A program made the translations under genes and the position numbers. A model generated the notes under the pieces. It was not told the origin of the DNA. It made no database searches and saw nothing but the letters and a program-made list of their open reading frames with translations. Below, piece by piece: positions 1-9,135 of a stretch of DNA of 40,298 nucleotides. The DNA comes from Candidatus Nitrosopumilus sp. (GTDB lineage: Archaea; Thermoproteota; Nitrososphaeria; Nitrososphaerales; Nitrosopumilaceae), in assembly GCA_029250275.1 (NCBI GenBank), contig JAPFBP010000008.1:1-40298 (forward strand). Reading direction: 5' to 3'. Position 1 is the stretch's first letter. Each line of letters opens with the position of its first letter.

Positions 1-122
1 GATGGTTCTGATTTAATATATGTAGGTTTTCAACATAATTTGCACCTTAATTGTAATAATTTTAGTAAAAATATGTAATTTTTTAAAATAAACTATTAGC
101 AAAAAACTCAATCTCTAAACGA

Positions 123-131
123 TTTTAAGTA
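123..131 (+). promoter_or_regulatory. TATA-like box of rpl1
   Basis: TTTTAAGTA is centred about 28 nt before the ATG at 155. This is the spacing expected if transcription starts at or just before the start codon, giving a leaderless or nearly leaderless rpl1-rpl10 mRNA. Positions 1-122 contain no convincing gene. Reading frame 1 is open from 1 to 78 but shows no recognisable protein. Confidence 0.5.
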
Positions 132-154
132 GGTTTTCTAGAAAATGTTTCGTA

Positions 155-817
155 ATGATTGCAGATACTCAACTTGTTGAAATGGTAAAACAAGCAAGAG
201 CTGCAACAAAAGAGAGAAAATTTAAACAGTCTATAGAATTAATCATTACTTTCAAAGATATTGATGTAAAGAAAGGATTTGCAATTAACGAAGTTATTCA
301 ACTTCCAAAGACAAGCTCTCCAGCAACTGTTTGTATAATTGCCACAGGAGATATGAACCAAAAGGCAAAAGCAGCAAAAGCAGATACAGTTATCGGAACA
401 GAAGAATTAGAAAAATATGGAACTAATAAAAGAGAATCTAGAAAATTCATTAACAAACATGATTTCTTTTTAGCAGATACAAAAATTATGCCAGTTGTTG
501 GTAAAACTTTAGGTCAACTTTTAGGCCCAAGAGGAAAGATGCCAACGCCAGTTCCTTTTGATGCATCTATTGAAGCATTTTTAGAAAGATTTAGATCATG
601 TATCAAAGTAAGATCAAGAGCATCATTATCAGTTTCATCTAAAATTGGAGATGTATCTATGAAAGACTCAGATTTAGCAATTAATGCACTCACAGTTCTA
701 AATGCAATTGAAAAAAAATTACCAAACGGTGAGAAAAATATGAAAAAGATTTTAATTAAAACTACAATGGGTAAGCCAATAAAACAAGCACAAGAGGTTA
801 AGAAGAAATATGCATGA
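155..817 (+). CDS. rpl1: 50S ribosomal protein L1
   Basis: This is archaeal ribosomal protein L1 (220 aa), the 23S rRNA-binding protein that forms the mobile L1 stalk near the E site. The family signature LGPRGKMPTPV is present in the second half, and the Lys-rich C-terminus is typical. In archaea L1 is often also a translational autoregulator of its own mRNA; no L1-binding mimic was identified here. The ATG at 155 is supported by a TATA-like box about 28 nt upstream. The next gene, rpl10, starts 8 nt before the L1 stop, so the two are co-transcribed. No rpl11 or nusG is visible in the 154 nt before it. Confidence 0.97.
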   Translation: MIADTQLVEMVKQARAATKERKFKQSIELIITFKDIDVKKGFAINEVIQLPKTSSPATVCIIATGDMNQKAKAAKADTVIGTEELEKYGTNKRESRKFINKHDFFLADTKIMPVVGKTLGQLLGPRGKMPTPVPFDASIEAFLERFRSCIKVRSRASLSVSSKIGDVSMKDSDLAINALTVLNAIEKKLPNGEKNMKKILIKTTMGKPIKQAQEVKKKYA

Positions 818-1676
818 AAATAGAACAAGTTATCCTAAACGAAAAACCCAAATGTATCAGCAATTACAAGAACTACCAAAAAAATACAAAGTTCTAGCTG
901 TAATTAAAATGAAAAAAGTTAGATCTTCTCAAATTCTTCCATTAAGAAAAATATTTTCAGGTGAGGTATTATTTTTCAGTATCAAAGATAAAGTTACAAA
1001 AAAAGCATTTGAGAAACTCGATGTGCCAGGAGTCAAAGACATTGCAGACAAACTAACAGGGCAATGCATGTTTTTATTTACAAACATGTCACCATTCAAG
1101 CTAAACGTTCTTCTTGCTAAAAACAAAATAATGATGGCAGCAAGAGGTGGAGATGTGGCAAGTTTTGATATTGTTGTTCCTGCCAAAAATACAGGAATTG
1201 CACCAGGTCCAATGCTTACAGAATTCAAAGAAGCCAAAATTCCTACTAAAATTGATCAAGGAACTATTTGGATTGCAAAAGATACCACTCCAGTTCTAAA
1301 GGGAGAGGTAATTAATGAAAAATTAGCATCAATTCTTGGTAAATTAGATATCAAACCAGTAGAAGCAGGAATTTCACTATATTCAGCATTAGAAGAAGGA
1401 ATTGCATATGATGAAGAAGAACTGATAGTCGATGTTGAGAAAATTAGAAATGCATTCACTCAATTTCATCAAGAAGCAATGTCATTATCAATTGAAGCAG
1501 CATATGTTACTGCAGATAATATTTTACAGATTCTCAGCAAAGCATCTCAATCTGCACGTTCTGTATCTATAGAGTCAGGATTTATGACAGATGAAACAAA
1601 AGAGCAAATTTTACAAAAAGCATATTCCCAAGCAAAATCTGTTGCAGGACAAGCAAAAGATTACACTCCCGCTTAA
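810..1676 (+). CDS. rpl10: 50S ribosomal protein L10 (acidic stalk protein P0)
   Basis: This is archaeal L10/P0 (288 aa), the base of the ribosomal stalk that binds 23S rRNA and carries L12 dimers, recruiting translational GTPases. The N-terminal rRNA-binding domain (about 1-110) is followed by the archaeal/eukaryotic insertion domain, where motifs such as GDVASFDIVVPA and TGIAPGPMLTEF lie. The C-terminal helical spine (about 210-285) would bind L12. Unlike many archaeal P0 proteins, it ends without the acidic EEE...GLGALFG tail and stops at DYTPA. It overlaps rpl1 by 8 nt, and its end overlaps the convergent TRIC-family gene by 4 nt. The usual downstream partner rpl12 is on the opposite strand, 0.7 kb away. 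Confidence 0.95.
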   Translation: MHENRTSYPKRKTQMYQQLQELPKKYKVLAVIKMKKVRSSQILPLRKIFSGEVLFFSIKDKVTKKAFEKLDVPGVKDIADKLTGQCMFLFTNMSPFKLNVLLAKNKIMMAARGGDVASFDIVVPAKNTGIAPGPMLTEFKEAKIPTKIDQGTIWIAKDTTPVLKGEVINEKLASILGKLDIKPVEAGISLYSALEEGIAYDEEELIVDVEKIRNAFTQFHQEAMSLSIEAAYVTADNILQILSKASQSARSVSIESGFMTDETKEQILQKAYSQAKSVAGQAKDYTPA

Positions 1677-2305
1677 GTTTCTCTAACTTTAGGAAGATTC
1701 CAATTATACTTCATTGCAAGTAATCTCATTCCAGTTGCCGTAATAATTCCTAGAATTGATGCAATTTGTACATCCACTCCAAATGTTAGAACAGCGTAAA
1801 AAATTATAATGCCAATAAAGCTTGCGACTGCATATACTTCTTTGACAAAAACTATCGGAATTTCTCTGACAAACACATCTCTGAGAATACCACCACCAAT
1901 TGCAGTAATCATACCTCCAAAGAGCATTGGAAGAAAATTCAACCCAACTATTTGATATGCAATTGATGCACCTAAAATTGAAAAGACCCCAAGTCCTACT
2001 GCGTCAAATATTATCCAGACATTCATTTTCTTTTTAAGTCGTGTAAAAAAGAAAAACATCAAAATTCCAGTAGATATAGTTAATCCAACATAGATAGGGT
2101 CAGAGAATGCTGTAGGAAATCTGCCAAAAATTACATCACGTGTTACTCCACCTCCCACTCCAACTACAGTAGCTAGAACTATAATTCCAAAAATATCTGC
2201 CTTGTATGCAATTGCTTTTGATGCACCAGTTACTGCAAAAGCTATCGTACCCAAATAATCCATAATGCTAATGAATCCATCAATTGGAAATGAAAAATCT
2301 ACCAT
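1673..2305 (-). CDS. TRIC/UPF0126 family membrane protein (YadS-like)
   Basis: This 210-aa polytopic membrane protein belongs to the UPF0126/TRIC family. Members are either trimeric intracellular cation-type channels or, for some bacterial homologues, glycine transporters. It has the family's internal duplication: a GVGGGVTRD motif near residue 50 and a matching GGGILRDVFVREIP motif near residue 140, each followed by hydrophobic segments (about seven membrane spans in total). The substrate cannot be read from sequence. A TATA-like TCTTAATTAG (2332-2341 on the minus strand) lies about 30 nt before the ATG. Its end overlaps rpl10 by 4 nt, so the two genes converge. It separates rpl10 from rpl12. 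Confidence 0.88.
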   Translation of the reverse strand: MVDFSFPIDGFISIMDYLGTIAFAVTGASKAIAYKADIFGIIVLATVVGVGGGVTRDVIFGRFPTAFSDPIYVGLTISTGILMFFFFTRLKKKMNVWIIFDAVGLGVFSILGASIAYQIVGLNFLPMLFGGMITAIGGGILRDVFVREIPIVFVKEVYAVASFIGIIIFYAVLTFGVDVQIASILGIITATGMRLLAMKYNWNLPKVRET

Positions 2306-2387
2306 TTAATGTAAATTCAGATCTATGGCTAATTAAGACTTGATAAAAAATAAAAATCAAAAGTAAATTTAGAAAATAAAAAGTTAC

Positions 2388-2672
2388 TTAGCCAAATAAG
2401 GAAGCCAATCCTTCCATGGCTGCTTCTTCGCTTTTAGGTTCTTCTTTCTTTTCTTCTGCTGCCGGGGCTGCTGCTGCAACTGGTGCTGCTGCGGCTACTG
2501 GGGCGGCTTTAATTGCCTCATCGATGTTAACACCGGCTAAGGCTGCAACTAGTGATTTAACTTGGGCTTCATTAACTTCAGCGCCAGATGCTTTCACAAC
2601 TGAACTGAGGTTTGCCTCGTTAACTTCTTTGTCTAGTTTGTGAAGAAGTAAAGCAGCGTAAACATATTCCAT
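2388..2672 (-). CDS. rpl12: 50S ribosomal protein L12 (P1)
   Basis: This is the archaeal P1-type stalk protein L12 (94 aa). The N-terminal helical dimerisation domain begins [19 protein letters not shown]. It is followed by an Ala-rich hinge (about residues 57-72), a charged [11 protein letters not shown] stretch and the terminal factor-binding peptide GLASLFG, which contacts elongation factors. Normally it directly follows rpl10. Here it sits alone on the other strand with its own TATA box, so its dosage (several copies per ribosome) can be set separately from P0. About 82 nt separate it from the TRIC-family gene start downstream. Confidence 0.97.
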   Translation of the reverse strand: MEYVYAALLLHKLDKEVNEANLSSVVKASGAEVNEAQVKSLVAALAGVNIDEAIKAAPVAAAAPVAAAAPAAEEKKEEPKSEEAAMEGLASLFG

Positions 2673-2696
2673 TGTATCGAGATTTTCTTAGGGCAT

Positions 2697-2705
2697 AATA
2701 TAAAA
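2697..2705 (-). promoter_or_regulatory. TATA box of rpl12
   Basis: On the minus strand the box reads TTTTATATT, centred 29 nt before the rpl12 ATG. The spacing implies a leaderless transcript driven by rpl12's own promoter. Confidence 0.6.
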
Positions 2706-2737
2706 CTATGGAGAAGTTACGCCTAGAAATTAGAAAT

Positions 2738-3247
2738 CTAGTTTAAGATTTTAAGACTTCTACAAACAGCATATAATGTTCGTTTTAAAGTGGTATCAGT
2801 CAAAGTATCCATCCTGTGCTTCAAAACCCGTTTTGCTTCATCTCTTTCAGGACCTACGGGTAAAGATAAAACAGCATTAATGAATTCAGGTAGTGATTCA
2901 CGAATCCAGTTATCCAGCATTCCATAAATTTTTGGGGGAAGAATATCACATTTATCAACATCGAGATCTAATACTTCGGCATAATTTTCATGTTCAACTC
3001 TATACACTAAAGCCAAAACGACATTGTCTGGAGTTGGATGTTCAAGAATTTCTCTAGAACGTTCTCCAGTTTTTCCTTGAGCAATCTTATTTTTTAACCC
3101 TATTGGATTTACAATTATTCCATTAACACCAACTTTTCTTCCATCAACACCAGTAACTATACCAAAAATAAAATCATTAAATTCACCATTTTTTTTAATA
3201 GAGAAAATTGGAGTACCTTCTTTCAGAACTGGTTTCTTACCAAACAT
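2738..3247 (-). CDS. conserved thaumarchaeal protein of unknown function
   Basis: This is a soluble 169-aa protein with no signal peptide or membrane segment. The first half is rich in beta-prone segments (FDFIFGIV-like and VGVNGIIVNPIG-like) and resembles a small beta-barrel. The second half (about 105-165) is helical with charged residues (LPVGPERDEAKRVLKHRMD). I do not recognise the family and assign no function. A TATA-like TTAAATA box (3270-3276, minus strand) sits 26 nt before the ATG, so it is probably leaderless. It is divergent from alaS with 78 nt between the start codons. Confidence 0.75.
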   Translation of the reverse strand: MFGKKPVLKEGTPIFSIKKNGEFNDFIFGIVTGVDGRKVGVNGIIVNPIGLKNKIAQGKTGERSREILEHPTPDNVVLALVYRVEHENYAEVLDLDVDKCDILPPKIYGMLDNWIRESLPEFINAVLSLPVGPERDEAKRVLKHRMDTLTDTTLKRTLYAVCRSLKILN

Positions 3248-3297
3248 GAATGGATATTATCGTATAGTGTATTTAATGTATCATTAATCGACAATTC

Positions 3298-3306
3298 TTA
3301 ATATTA
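3298..3306 (+). promoter_or_regulatory. TATA-like box of alaS-leuS
   Basis: TTAATATTA is centred 24 nt before the TTG start codon at 3326. This supports transcription starting at the TTG itself, giving a leaderless mRNA for the alaS-leuS operon. Confidence 0.5.
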
Positions 3307-3325
3307 GAAAATAGCAGGCTCATCG

Positions 3326-6004
3326 TTGGATAAAAAAGAAATTCTAAAAGAATTTTCAGCAGATCCTGAGAAATACTATAATGTCAAATTATTCCAAGAA
3401 CAAGGATTTGTTAGAAAGTCTTGTAGTAAATGTAGTAGATTCTTTTGGACTCTAAATGCAGATAGAAATTTGTGTCCAGATGATGGAACAGACACATACT
3501 CTTTCATTGGTGATCCTCCAACAACTAAAAGATTTGATTATACACAAGCATGGAAACAAGTCGAAGAATTTTTTGTAAAAAATAATCACACTTCAATTAG
3601 TAGATATCCCGTAGTGTGTAGATGGCGAGATGATTTGTTTTTCACAATTGCATCAATTGTTGATTTTCAAAGAATAATGGGAAGCAAAGTAGTCTTTGAG
3701 TTTCCTGCCAACCCACTGGTAGTTCCACAAACTTGTTTGCGTTTCAAGGATTTAGAAAACGTCGGAGTTACAGGCAGACACTTTTCAAGTTTCTGCATGA
3801 TTGGGCAACACAGTGTTCCTGATTTGGGAGGATACTGGAAGGATGAATGTGTGGATTTGGATTTTAGATTGTTAACTGATCAGTTTGGAATTAAAAAAGA
3901 AGAAGTTGTATTTGTAGAAGATGTTTGGGCAGGCGGTGGCTCTTTTGGCCCATCTTTAGAATACTTTGTCAGGGGATTGGAATTAGGAAATGCAGTATTT
4001 ACTGAATTTCAGGGGGAACTAGGACAACATACCACACTTGATCAAAGAGTGATTGACATGGGTGCAGGGTTGGAGAGGTTTGCATGGATTACCATGGGAA
4101 CACCTACTGCATATGACTGCTGCTTTGGTCCAGTTAATCAAATATTATTTAAAAAGATTGGAATTGATTCTGATTCAGAAATGCTAAAAAAATACTTTAC
4201 AGAAATTGCAAAAGAGATTGATCATTTCGATGACCTAAACCAAGTAAGACGTCTTGCAGTAAAAAATGCCGGAATTACAGAGGATCAACTAAACAAAACA
4301 ATAACACCACTTGAAGGAATATATCTGATTGCAGATCATCTCAGGACATTAATTTTTGCAATTACAGATGGTGCATTGCCAAGTAATGTTGGTGGAGGAT
4401 ACAACCTCAGAATGATGTTGCGAAGAATTAATGGAACAATTAATCGATTGAATCTAAAATTAGACATTGATGAATTAATTGATGCGCATATTGATTATCT
4501 CAAAGATACCTATCCAGAACTAGATGAGAAAAGAGAAGATGTCAAGACAATTCTCAAGCTAGAATCTTCAAGATATGAGGAATCAAAGGTTCACATGAAG
4601 AAAAAGGCAGAAAAGATTCGTGAGAAAGGTGCGCCATCAGTGGATGAACTAATCACATTATACGAATCAGACGGCATTACACCTGAATACCTCAAAGAAA
4701 TCGATGCAATCTCTGAAATCCCATCACAATTTTACTCTAAACTATCTGATTTACACCAATCTGAAAAGAAAAAGGCAATCACAGAACTTCCACTAGAAAA
4801 ATTATCAGAAACTGAAACGCTATTTTACAAAGACGACCCAATGGAGTTTGAGGCCAAAGTAATCAAGGTCTTTGATGATCAAGTCGTGTTAGATAGAACT
4901 TCATTTTATGCAAGAGGTGGAGGACAAGAACCAGATTTAGGAACTATAGCAGGGTTTAATGTGATTAATGTAGATAAACATGCAAACATTATTGTTCACA
5001 AGCTAGAGGGCGGAGTTCCAAAAGAAGGTGAGACGGTACAATGTAAGGTAGATGAAACAAGACGGGCAAACATTACTAAAAACCACACCAGTACCCACAT
5101 CATCAATGCATCATCTAGAAAAATTTTAGGTTCTTGGATTTGGCAACACTCTGCGTTTAAAGACCATGATCATGCTAGGTTAGATATAACACACCATTCA
5201 TCATTAACTGATGAGCAAGTAAAACAAATTGAAGATGCAGCTAATCAAATGGTAAAAGAGAATTATTCTGTAAATATTGACTATTATGATAGAGGAACTG
5301 CAGAACAAAAATATGGTTTTAGAATTTATCAGGGCGGTGTAGTTCCAGTAAAGTCAGTTAGAATTGTATCAATTGAGGATAAAGACATTGAAGCATGTGG
5401 TGGAACACATGTAAAGAAAACTGGAGATATCGAGTTAATTAAAATTACAAAGACTAAAAGAATTCAAGACGGTGTAGTTCGTATAGAATTTGTCTCAGGA
5501 CCAACAGCTTTTCAATATGTAAAAGACCAAGAAGAAGAATCAAAGAAACAAGCTGCAGAGAATATTACTAAAGAGAAATTGGAAAAACAAAGAGAAGAAA
5601 ACAAAGAAAAAGCAAGAGAGCAGATTCCAATTTTACTAGAAAAGATTCTAGCTGGAGAATCAGGAGAACTAGATGAGATTACAGTGAAAAATAAAATCTG
5701 CTTTACTGCCAGTGCAAACTATGATGATTATTTCCATCAAAACTTTGGCAAGAAACTAGTTGCCAAAGATGGTACAGCTGCATTTTGTGGAATTTTCGAA
5801 TCAGGTCAAACTGTTAGAATTATGGTGTATGCAGGAGAGGAATCAGGCATAAATGCAGGGGAGATAGCCAAGGAAATAGCCTCAATTTTTGGGGGTTCTG
5901 GTGGAGGGGACGCTAAATTTGCTCAAGGTGGAGGAAAGGACACATCTAAAAAAGACGAGGCAATAGCCAAAGCAAAATCAATGATTTTAGGAACTACACT
6001 ATGA
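3326..6004 (+). CDS. alaS: alanine--tRNA ligase
   Basis: This is archaeal-type alanyl-tRNA synthetase (892 aa), which charges tRNA-Ala. An N-terminal Cys cluster (CSKCSRFF, then CPDD, about 33-51) is typical of archaeal AlaRS. The class II catalytic core follows (about 60-400). The editing domain carries the zinc-binding pairs HTSTH (587-591) and CGGTH (Cys691, His695), which hydrolyse mischarged Ser/Gly-tRNA. A Lys/Glu coiled coil (about 735-770) and the Gly-rich DHHA1 end (FGGSGGGDAKFAQGGG) follow. The start is TTG, supported by a TATA-like box 24 nt upstream; no ATG lies nearby in frame. It overlaps leuS by 4 nt (ATGA), so translation is probably coupled. Confidence 0.97.
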   Translation: MDKKEILKEFSADPEKYYNVKLFQEQGFVRKSCSKCSRFFWTLNADRNLCPDDGTDTYSFIGDPPTTKRFDYTQAWKQVEEFFVKNNHTSISRYPVVCRWRDDLFFTIASIVDFQRIMGSKVVFEFPANPLVVPQTCLRFKDLENVGVTGRHFSSFCMIGQHSVPDLGGYWKDECVDLDFRLLTDQFGIKKEEVVFVEDVWAGGGSFGPSLEYFVRGLELGNAVFTEFQGELGQHTTLDQRVIDMGAGLERFAWITMGTPTAYDCCFGPVNQILFKKIGIDSDSEMLKKYFTEIAKEIDHFDDLNQVRRLAVKNAGITEDQLNKTITPLEGIYLIADHLRTLIFAITDGALPSNVGGGYNLRMMLRRINGTINRLNLKLDIDELIDAHIDYLKDTYPELDEKREDVKTILKLESSRYEESKVHMKKKAEKIREKGAPSVDELITLYESDGITPEYLKEIDAISEIPSQFYSKLSDLHQSEKKKAITELPLEKLSETETLFYKDDPMEFEAKVIKVFDDQVVLDRTSFYARGGGQEPDLGTIAGFNVINVDKHANIIVHKLEGGVPKEGETVQCKVDETRRANITKNHTSTHIINASSRKILGSWIWQHSAFKDHDHARLDITHHSSLTDEQVKQIEDAANQMVKENYSVNIDYYDRGTAEQKYGFRIYQGGVVPVKSVRIVSIEDKDIEACGGTHVKKTGDIELIKITKTKRIQDGVVRIEFVSGPTAFQYVKDQEEESKKQAAENITKEKLEKQREENKEKAREQIPILLEKILAGESGELDEITVKNKICFTASANYDDYFHQNFGKKLVAKDGTAAFCGIFESGQTVRIMVYAGEESGINAGEIAKEIASIFGGSGGGDAKFAQGGGKDTSKKDEAIAKAKSMILGTTL

Positions 6005-8868
6005 CGATTAACTGGAATGAAATAGAAACAAAATGGCGAAACAAGTGGATTGAATCAAAAGACTTTGAGACAAATCCAAATGAGAAACCAAAAAAGTTCA
6101 TCACTGTAGCTTATCCGTATCCAAACTCTCCACAACATATCGGACATGGTAGAACATACACACTAGCTGATGTTCATGCAAGGTTTTACAGAATGCAGGG
6201 GTACAACGTATTATTCCCAATGGGATTTCATTATACTGGTACTCCTGTATTAGGAATGGCGAGGAGAATTCAAGCTGGAGAAAAAGAAATCTTAGATGGA
6301 TTACGAAATGTATATCATGTTCCAGAAGAAGACATCAAAACATTTGTAGAACCAATTAAAATTGCAGACTATTTCCATGAAGAGATAAAATCAGGAATGA
6401 TTGAGATGGGTTATTCCATTGATTGGAGACGAGAGTTCACCACTATCGTTCCAGGTTATCAAAAATTTATAGAGTGGCAAATTACAACACTGAAAGAGAA
6501 TGGTAAAATCATTCAGGGTAGTCATCCAGTTGGTTGGTGTCCTAAAGATCAGAATCCTGTATCCCAACATGATACAATGGGTGATGTTGAACCAAAAATT
6601 GATGATAAAAATTTCCTAGTCAAGTTTTCATTTGGTGAATTTGTTTTCCCAGTTACAACATTAAGACCTGAAACAATTTTTGGTGTAACTAATTTGTGGG
6701 TCAATCCAAATGTAACATACAAAAAAGTTACAGTTGATAATGAAACATGGATAGTATCTGAAGAATGTGCAAATAAAATAAAATTCTTTGAAAAAGAAGT
6801 CAAAATAATTGGCGACATGCCAGGTAGTGAAATTGTTGGAAAATACGCAACACTTTACGATGGACGAGAAATTCCAATATTACCTGCAGAGTTTGTAGAG
6901 CCTGGAATGGGCACGGGGCTAGTAATGTCAGTGCCAGCCCATGCTCCAAAGGATTACCAGGCATTGATGGATTTGAAGGCCAAAAATCATGAATTAGCGT
7001 CTAAAATCGAGCCTATTCCAATTATTGTTACTCCAGGATATGATGTATTTCCTGCAAAACAGATTTGTGAAAAATTAGGAGTTGCAAACCAAACAGATGA
7101 CAAACTAGAAGATGGTACAAAAGAATTGTATCTCAAAGAATTCACAGATGGAAAGTTAAATGAAAAATGTGCACAATTTAACAATGAAAAAGTCCAATTT
7201 GGACGAGACAAAGTAAGAGCATGGCTTCAAGAAAATAATCATCTAGAAAAATTTCCTGTACTTGAAAATGCTCCAGTACATTGTAGATGTGGTGCAGAAT
7301 GCGTTGTTAAAATATTGAACAATCAATGGTTTTTGAATTACGGAGATGAAGAATGGAAAGAACTAGCTCGCAATTGTTTTGATGAGATGAATATTCTACC
7401 AAGTAATATTAGAACAGAGTTCAAAGAGGTAATTGATTGGTTGCATGAGCGAGCATGTGCAAGACAGCAAGGGTTGGGAACAAAACTTCCATGGGATAAG
7501 GATTGGATTGTAGAGTCACTCTCCGATAGTGTAATTTACATGGCATATTATACAATTTCACGATTTGTAAATGATGGAACAGTTAATCCTGAGAATTTAA
7601 CTAGAGAATTCTTTGATTATATTTTATTAGATAAAGGAGATGTGAAACTAGCTGCTGATACATCAAAACTTTCTGAGGATGTAATTAATACAATGAAAAA
7701 AGAATTCCAATATTTCTATCCAGTTGATTCAAGACACTCCGGCAGAGATTTGGTGCAGAACCATCTGACATTTTTTGTCCTTAATCATGTTGCAATATTT
7801 GAGAAAAAATTATGGCCACAAGAAATTGTAGTTAATGGCAGTGTAATGATGGATGGTGCTAAGATGAGTAAGAGTATGGGAAATATCATCCCACTACGAA
7901 CTGCAATTAGAGAACATGGTGCAGACCCAATTAGGTTAGCTATTATTTCATCAGCTGAATTACTCCAAGATGCGGATTTTAACATGGAATCAGTGTATGG
8001 AATTCAAAACAAGATAGAATCATTATTAGAGGAGTGTTCTAGACTCAAAAAAGGCACCATTGGAGAGTTACAAGCTGAAGATAGATGGATTTTATCAAAA
8101 ACCCAGAGTATGATAGTACATGTTACAGAAGCTGTAGAGAAGATGAGATTACGTGAAGCACTACAGGCTATTTTATTTACATTTGAATCTGATTTGAGCT
8201 GGTATCACAAAAGGGTGCAATCTAAAGGTAGAGAGGACGTATCAGGAATATTACATCACATCAATTCTGTTCGTGTTGCAATGTTATCTCCATTTGCACC
8301 ACATGTAGCAGAAGAAATGTGGGAGAATCTTGGAAATGATAACCTAGTATCAAAATCAGCATGGCCAGAGTTTTCTAAAGAAAAACTAGATTCCACATCC
8401 ATTCAATCAGAAGAGTTGTTAAAATCAACTATTAATGATATTGCAAATATTTTAAAAGTTACAAAAATCACTCCGAAAAAAATCATAATCTATGTCAATT
8501 CAGATGATTTCAAATCCAAAGTGTATCATAAAATATTAGGAATTATGGTAGGCGGACAAAACAACATGGGAATTGTAATGAAGGAATTAATTGCAGATCC
8601 TGAAACTGCAGAATCTAAGAAAATGCCAGACTATATTCAAAAAGTAATCAAGGATTTGCATTCAGAATCTGAAGAAATCAAAACTATGAAATTAGAGTCT
8701 GATTCATTTGATGAAAAAGAATTTCTTTCAAAAGAATTATCATCCATTGGTAAGAAAGAGTTTGGTGTAGAGATATCAGTGTATTCAGAGTCTGATAGGG
8801 ATATTTACGATCCTAAAGGAAAAGCTAGACATGCAAGACCGTTTAAACCGGCAATATTGATTGAATAA
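6001..8868 (+). CDS. leuS: leucine--tRNA ligase
   Basis: This is archaeal/eukaryotic-type leucyl-tRNA synthetase (955 aa). It has the class I HIGH motif (His46-Ile-Gly-His49), the CP1 editing domain with its Thr-rich TTLRPETIFG motif (about 221-230), and a CRCGAEC cysteine cluster (about 429-435) before the core resumes. The KMSKS loop is at 621-625. An anticodon-binding helical domain and an archaeal C-terminal extension follow. Its ATG overlaps the alaS TGA, so both synthetases form one transcription unit. Downstream, T-tracts at 8925-8933 and 8977-8984 are plausible archaeal termination sites. Confidence 0.97.
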   Translation: MTINWNEIETKWRNKWIESKDFETNPNEKPKKFITVAYPYPNSPQHIGHGRTYTLADVHARFYRMQGYNVLFPMGFHYTGTPVLGMARRIQAGEKEILDGLRNVYHVPEEDIKTFVEPIKIADYFHEEIKSGMIEMGYSIDWRREFTTIVPGYQKFIEWQITTLKENGKIIQGSHPVGWCPKDQNPVSQHDTMGDVEPKIDDKNFLVKFSFGEFVFPVTTLRPETIFGVTNLWVNPNVTYKKVTVDNETWIVSEECANKIKFFEKEVKIIGDMPGSEIVGKYATLYDGREIPILPAEFVEPGMGTGLVMSVPAHAPKDYQALMDLKAKNHELASKIEPIPIIVTPGYDVFPAKQICEKLGVANQTDDKLEDGTKELYLKEFTDGKLNEKCAQFNNEKVQFGRDKVRAWLQENNHLEKFPVLENAPVHCRCGAECVVKILNNQWFLNYGDEEWKELARNCFDEMNILPSNIRTEFKEVIDWLHERACARQQGLGTKLPWDKDWIVESLSDSVIYMAYYTISRFVNDGTVNPENLTREFFDYILLDKGDVKLAADTSKLSEDVINTMKKEFQYFYPVDSRHSGRDLVQNHLTFFVLNHVAIFEKKLWPQEIVVNGSVMMDGAKMSKSMGNIIPLRTAIREHGADPIRLAIISSAELLQDADFNMESVYGIQNKIESLLEECSRLKKGTIGELQAEDRWILSKTQSMIVHVTEAVEKMRLREALQAILFTFESDLSWYHKRVQSKGREDVSGILHHINSVRVAMLSPFAPHVAEEMWENLGNDNLVSKSAWPEFSKEKLDSTSIQSEELLKSTINDIANILKVTKITPKKIIIYVNSDDFKSKVYHKILGIMVGGQNNMGIVMKELIADPETAESKKMPDYIQKVIKDLHSESEEIKTMKLESDSFDEKEFLSKELSSIGKKEFGVEISVYSESDRDIYDPKGKARHARPFKPAILIE

Positions 8869-9135
8869 AATCATGGTTTAAAATCAAACAGACCATGTAT
8901 TGGCAGGGTAATTCTCCTCAAAACTTTTTTTTTCACATATTTTATCAAGGAATACGGGTTTACGTTTATCCAAGTATTTTTTTTCAAAGTTTCAAAACTG
9001 ATCTATGCAATTTTTTACAACACCATTTTTTACCATTTAATTCGAGCCTGAGAGGATGAAATTAAATGGTATTTTTCCAAAGATCAATTAAAATCAATTA
9101 CACAAAATCAAAAATTTTGGCATAGTTTGGCATGG
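8869..9135. other. gene-free interval with inverted repeats and T-tracts
   Basis: These 267 nt lie between the convergent ends of leuS and a zinc-ribbon gene and contain no supported ORF. They hold a 6-bp inverted repeat CATGGT/ACCATG (8872-8877 and 8892-8897), T-runs at 8925-8933 and 8977-8984, and a perfect 11-bp inverted repeat at 9032-9070. Bidirectional termination is the simplest explanation. Confidence 0.5.
9032..9070. repeat. perfect 11-bp inverted repeat (hairpin)
   Basis: ACCATTTAATT (9032-9042) pairs perfectly with AATTAAATGGT (9060-9070) around a 17-nt loop that contains CTGA and GATGA. Position between convergent genes fits a 3'-end stabilising hairpin or terminator. The loop's resemblance to box D/C elements is too loose to call a C/D RNA. 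Confidence 0.55.

Noticed and set aside
1-78. C-terminal end of an upstream gene (frame open from base 1)
   Set aside because: The 25-codon frame has no recognisable motif and does not resemble the end of L11, the gene usually found before rpl1.
2416-2643. Ala/Ser-rich plus-strand frame
   Set aside because: It is the complement of the Ala-rich hinge of rpl12.
9032-9070. C/D-like RNA in the hairpin loop
   Set aside because: CTGA and GATGA are closed by an 11-bp stem and have asymmetric flanks, leaving no guide sequence.
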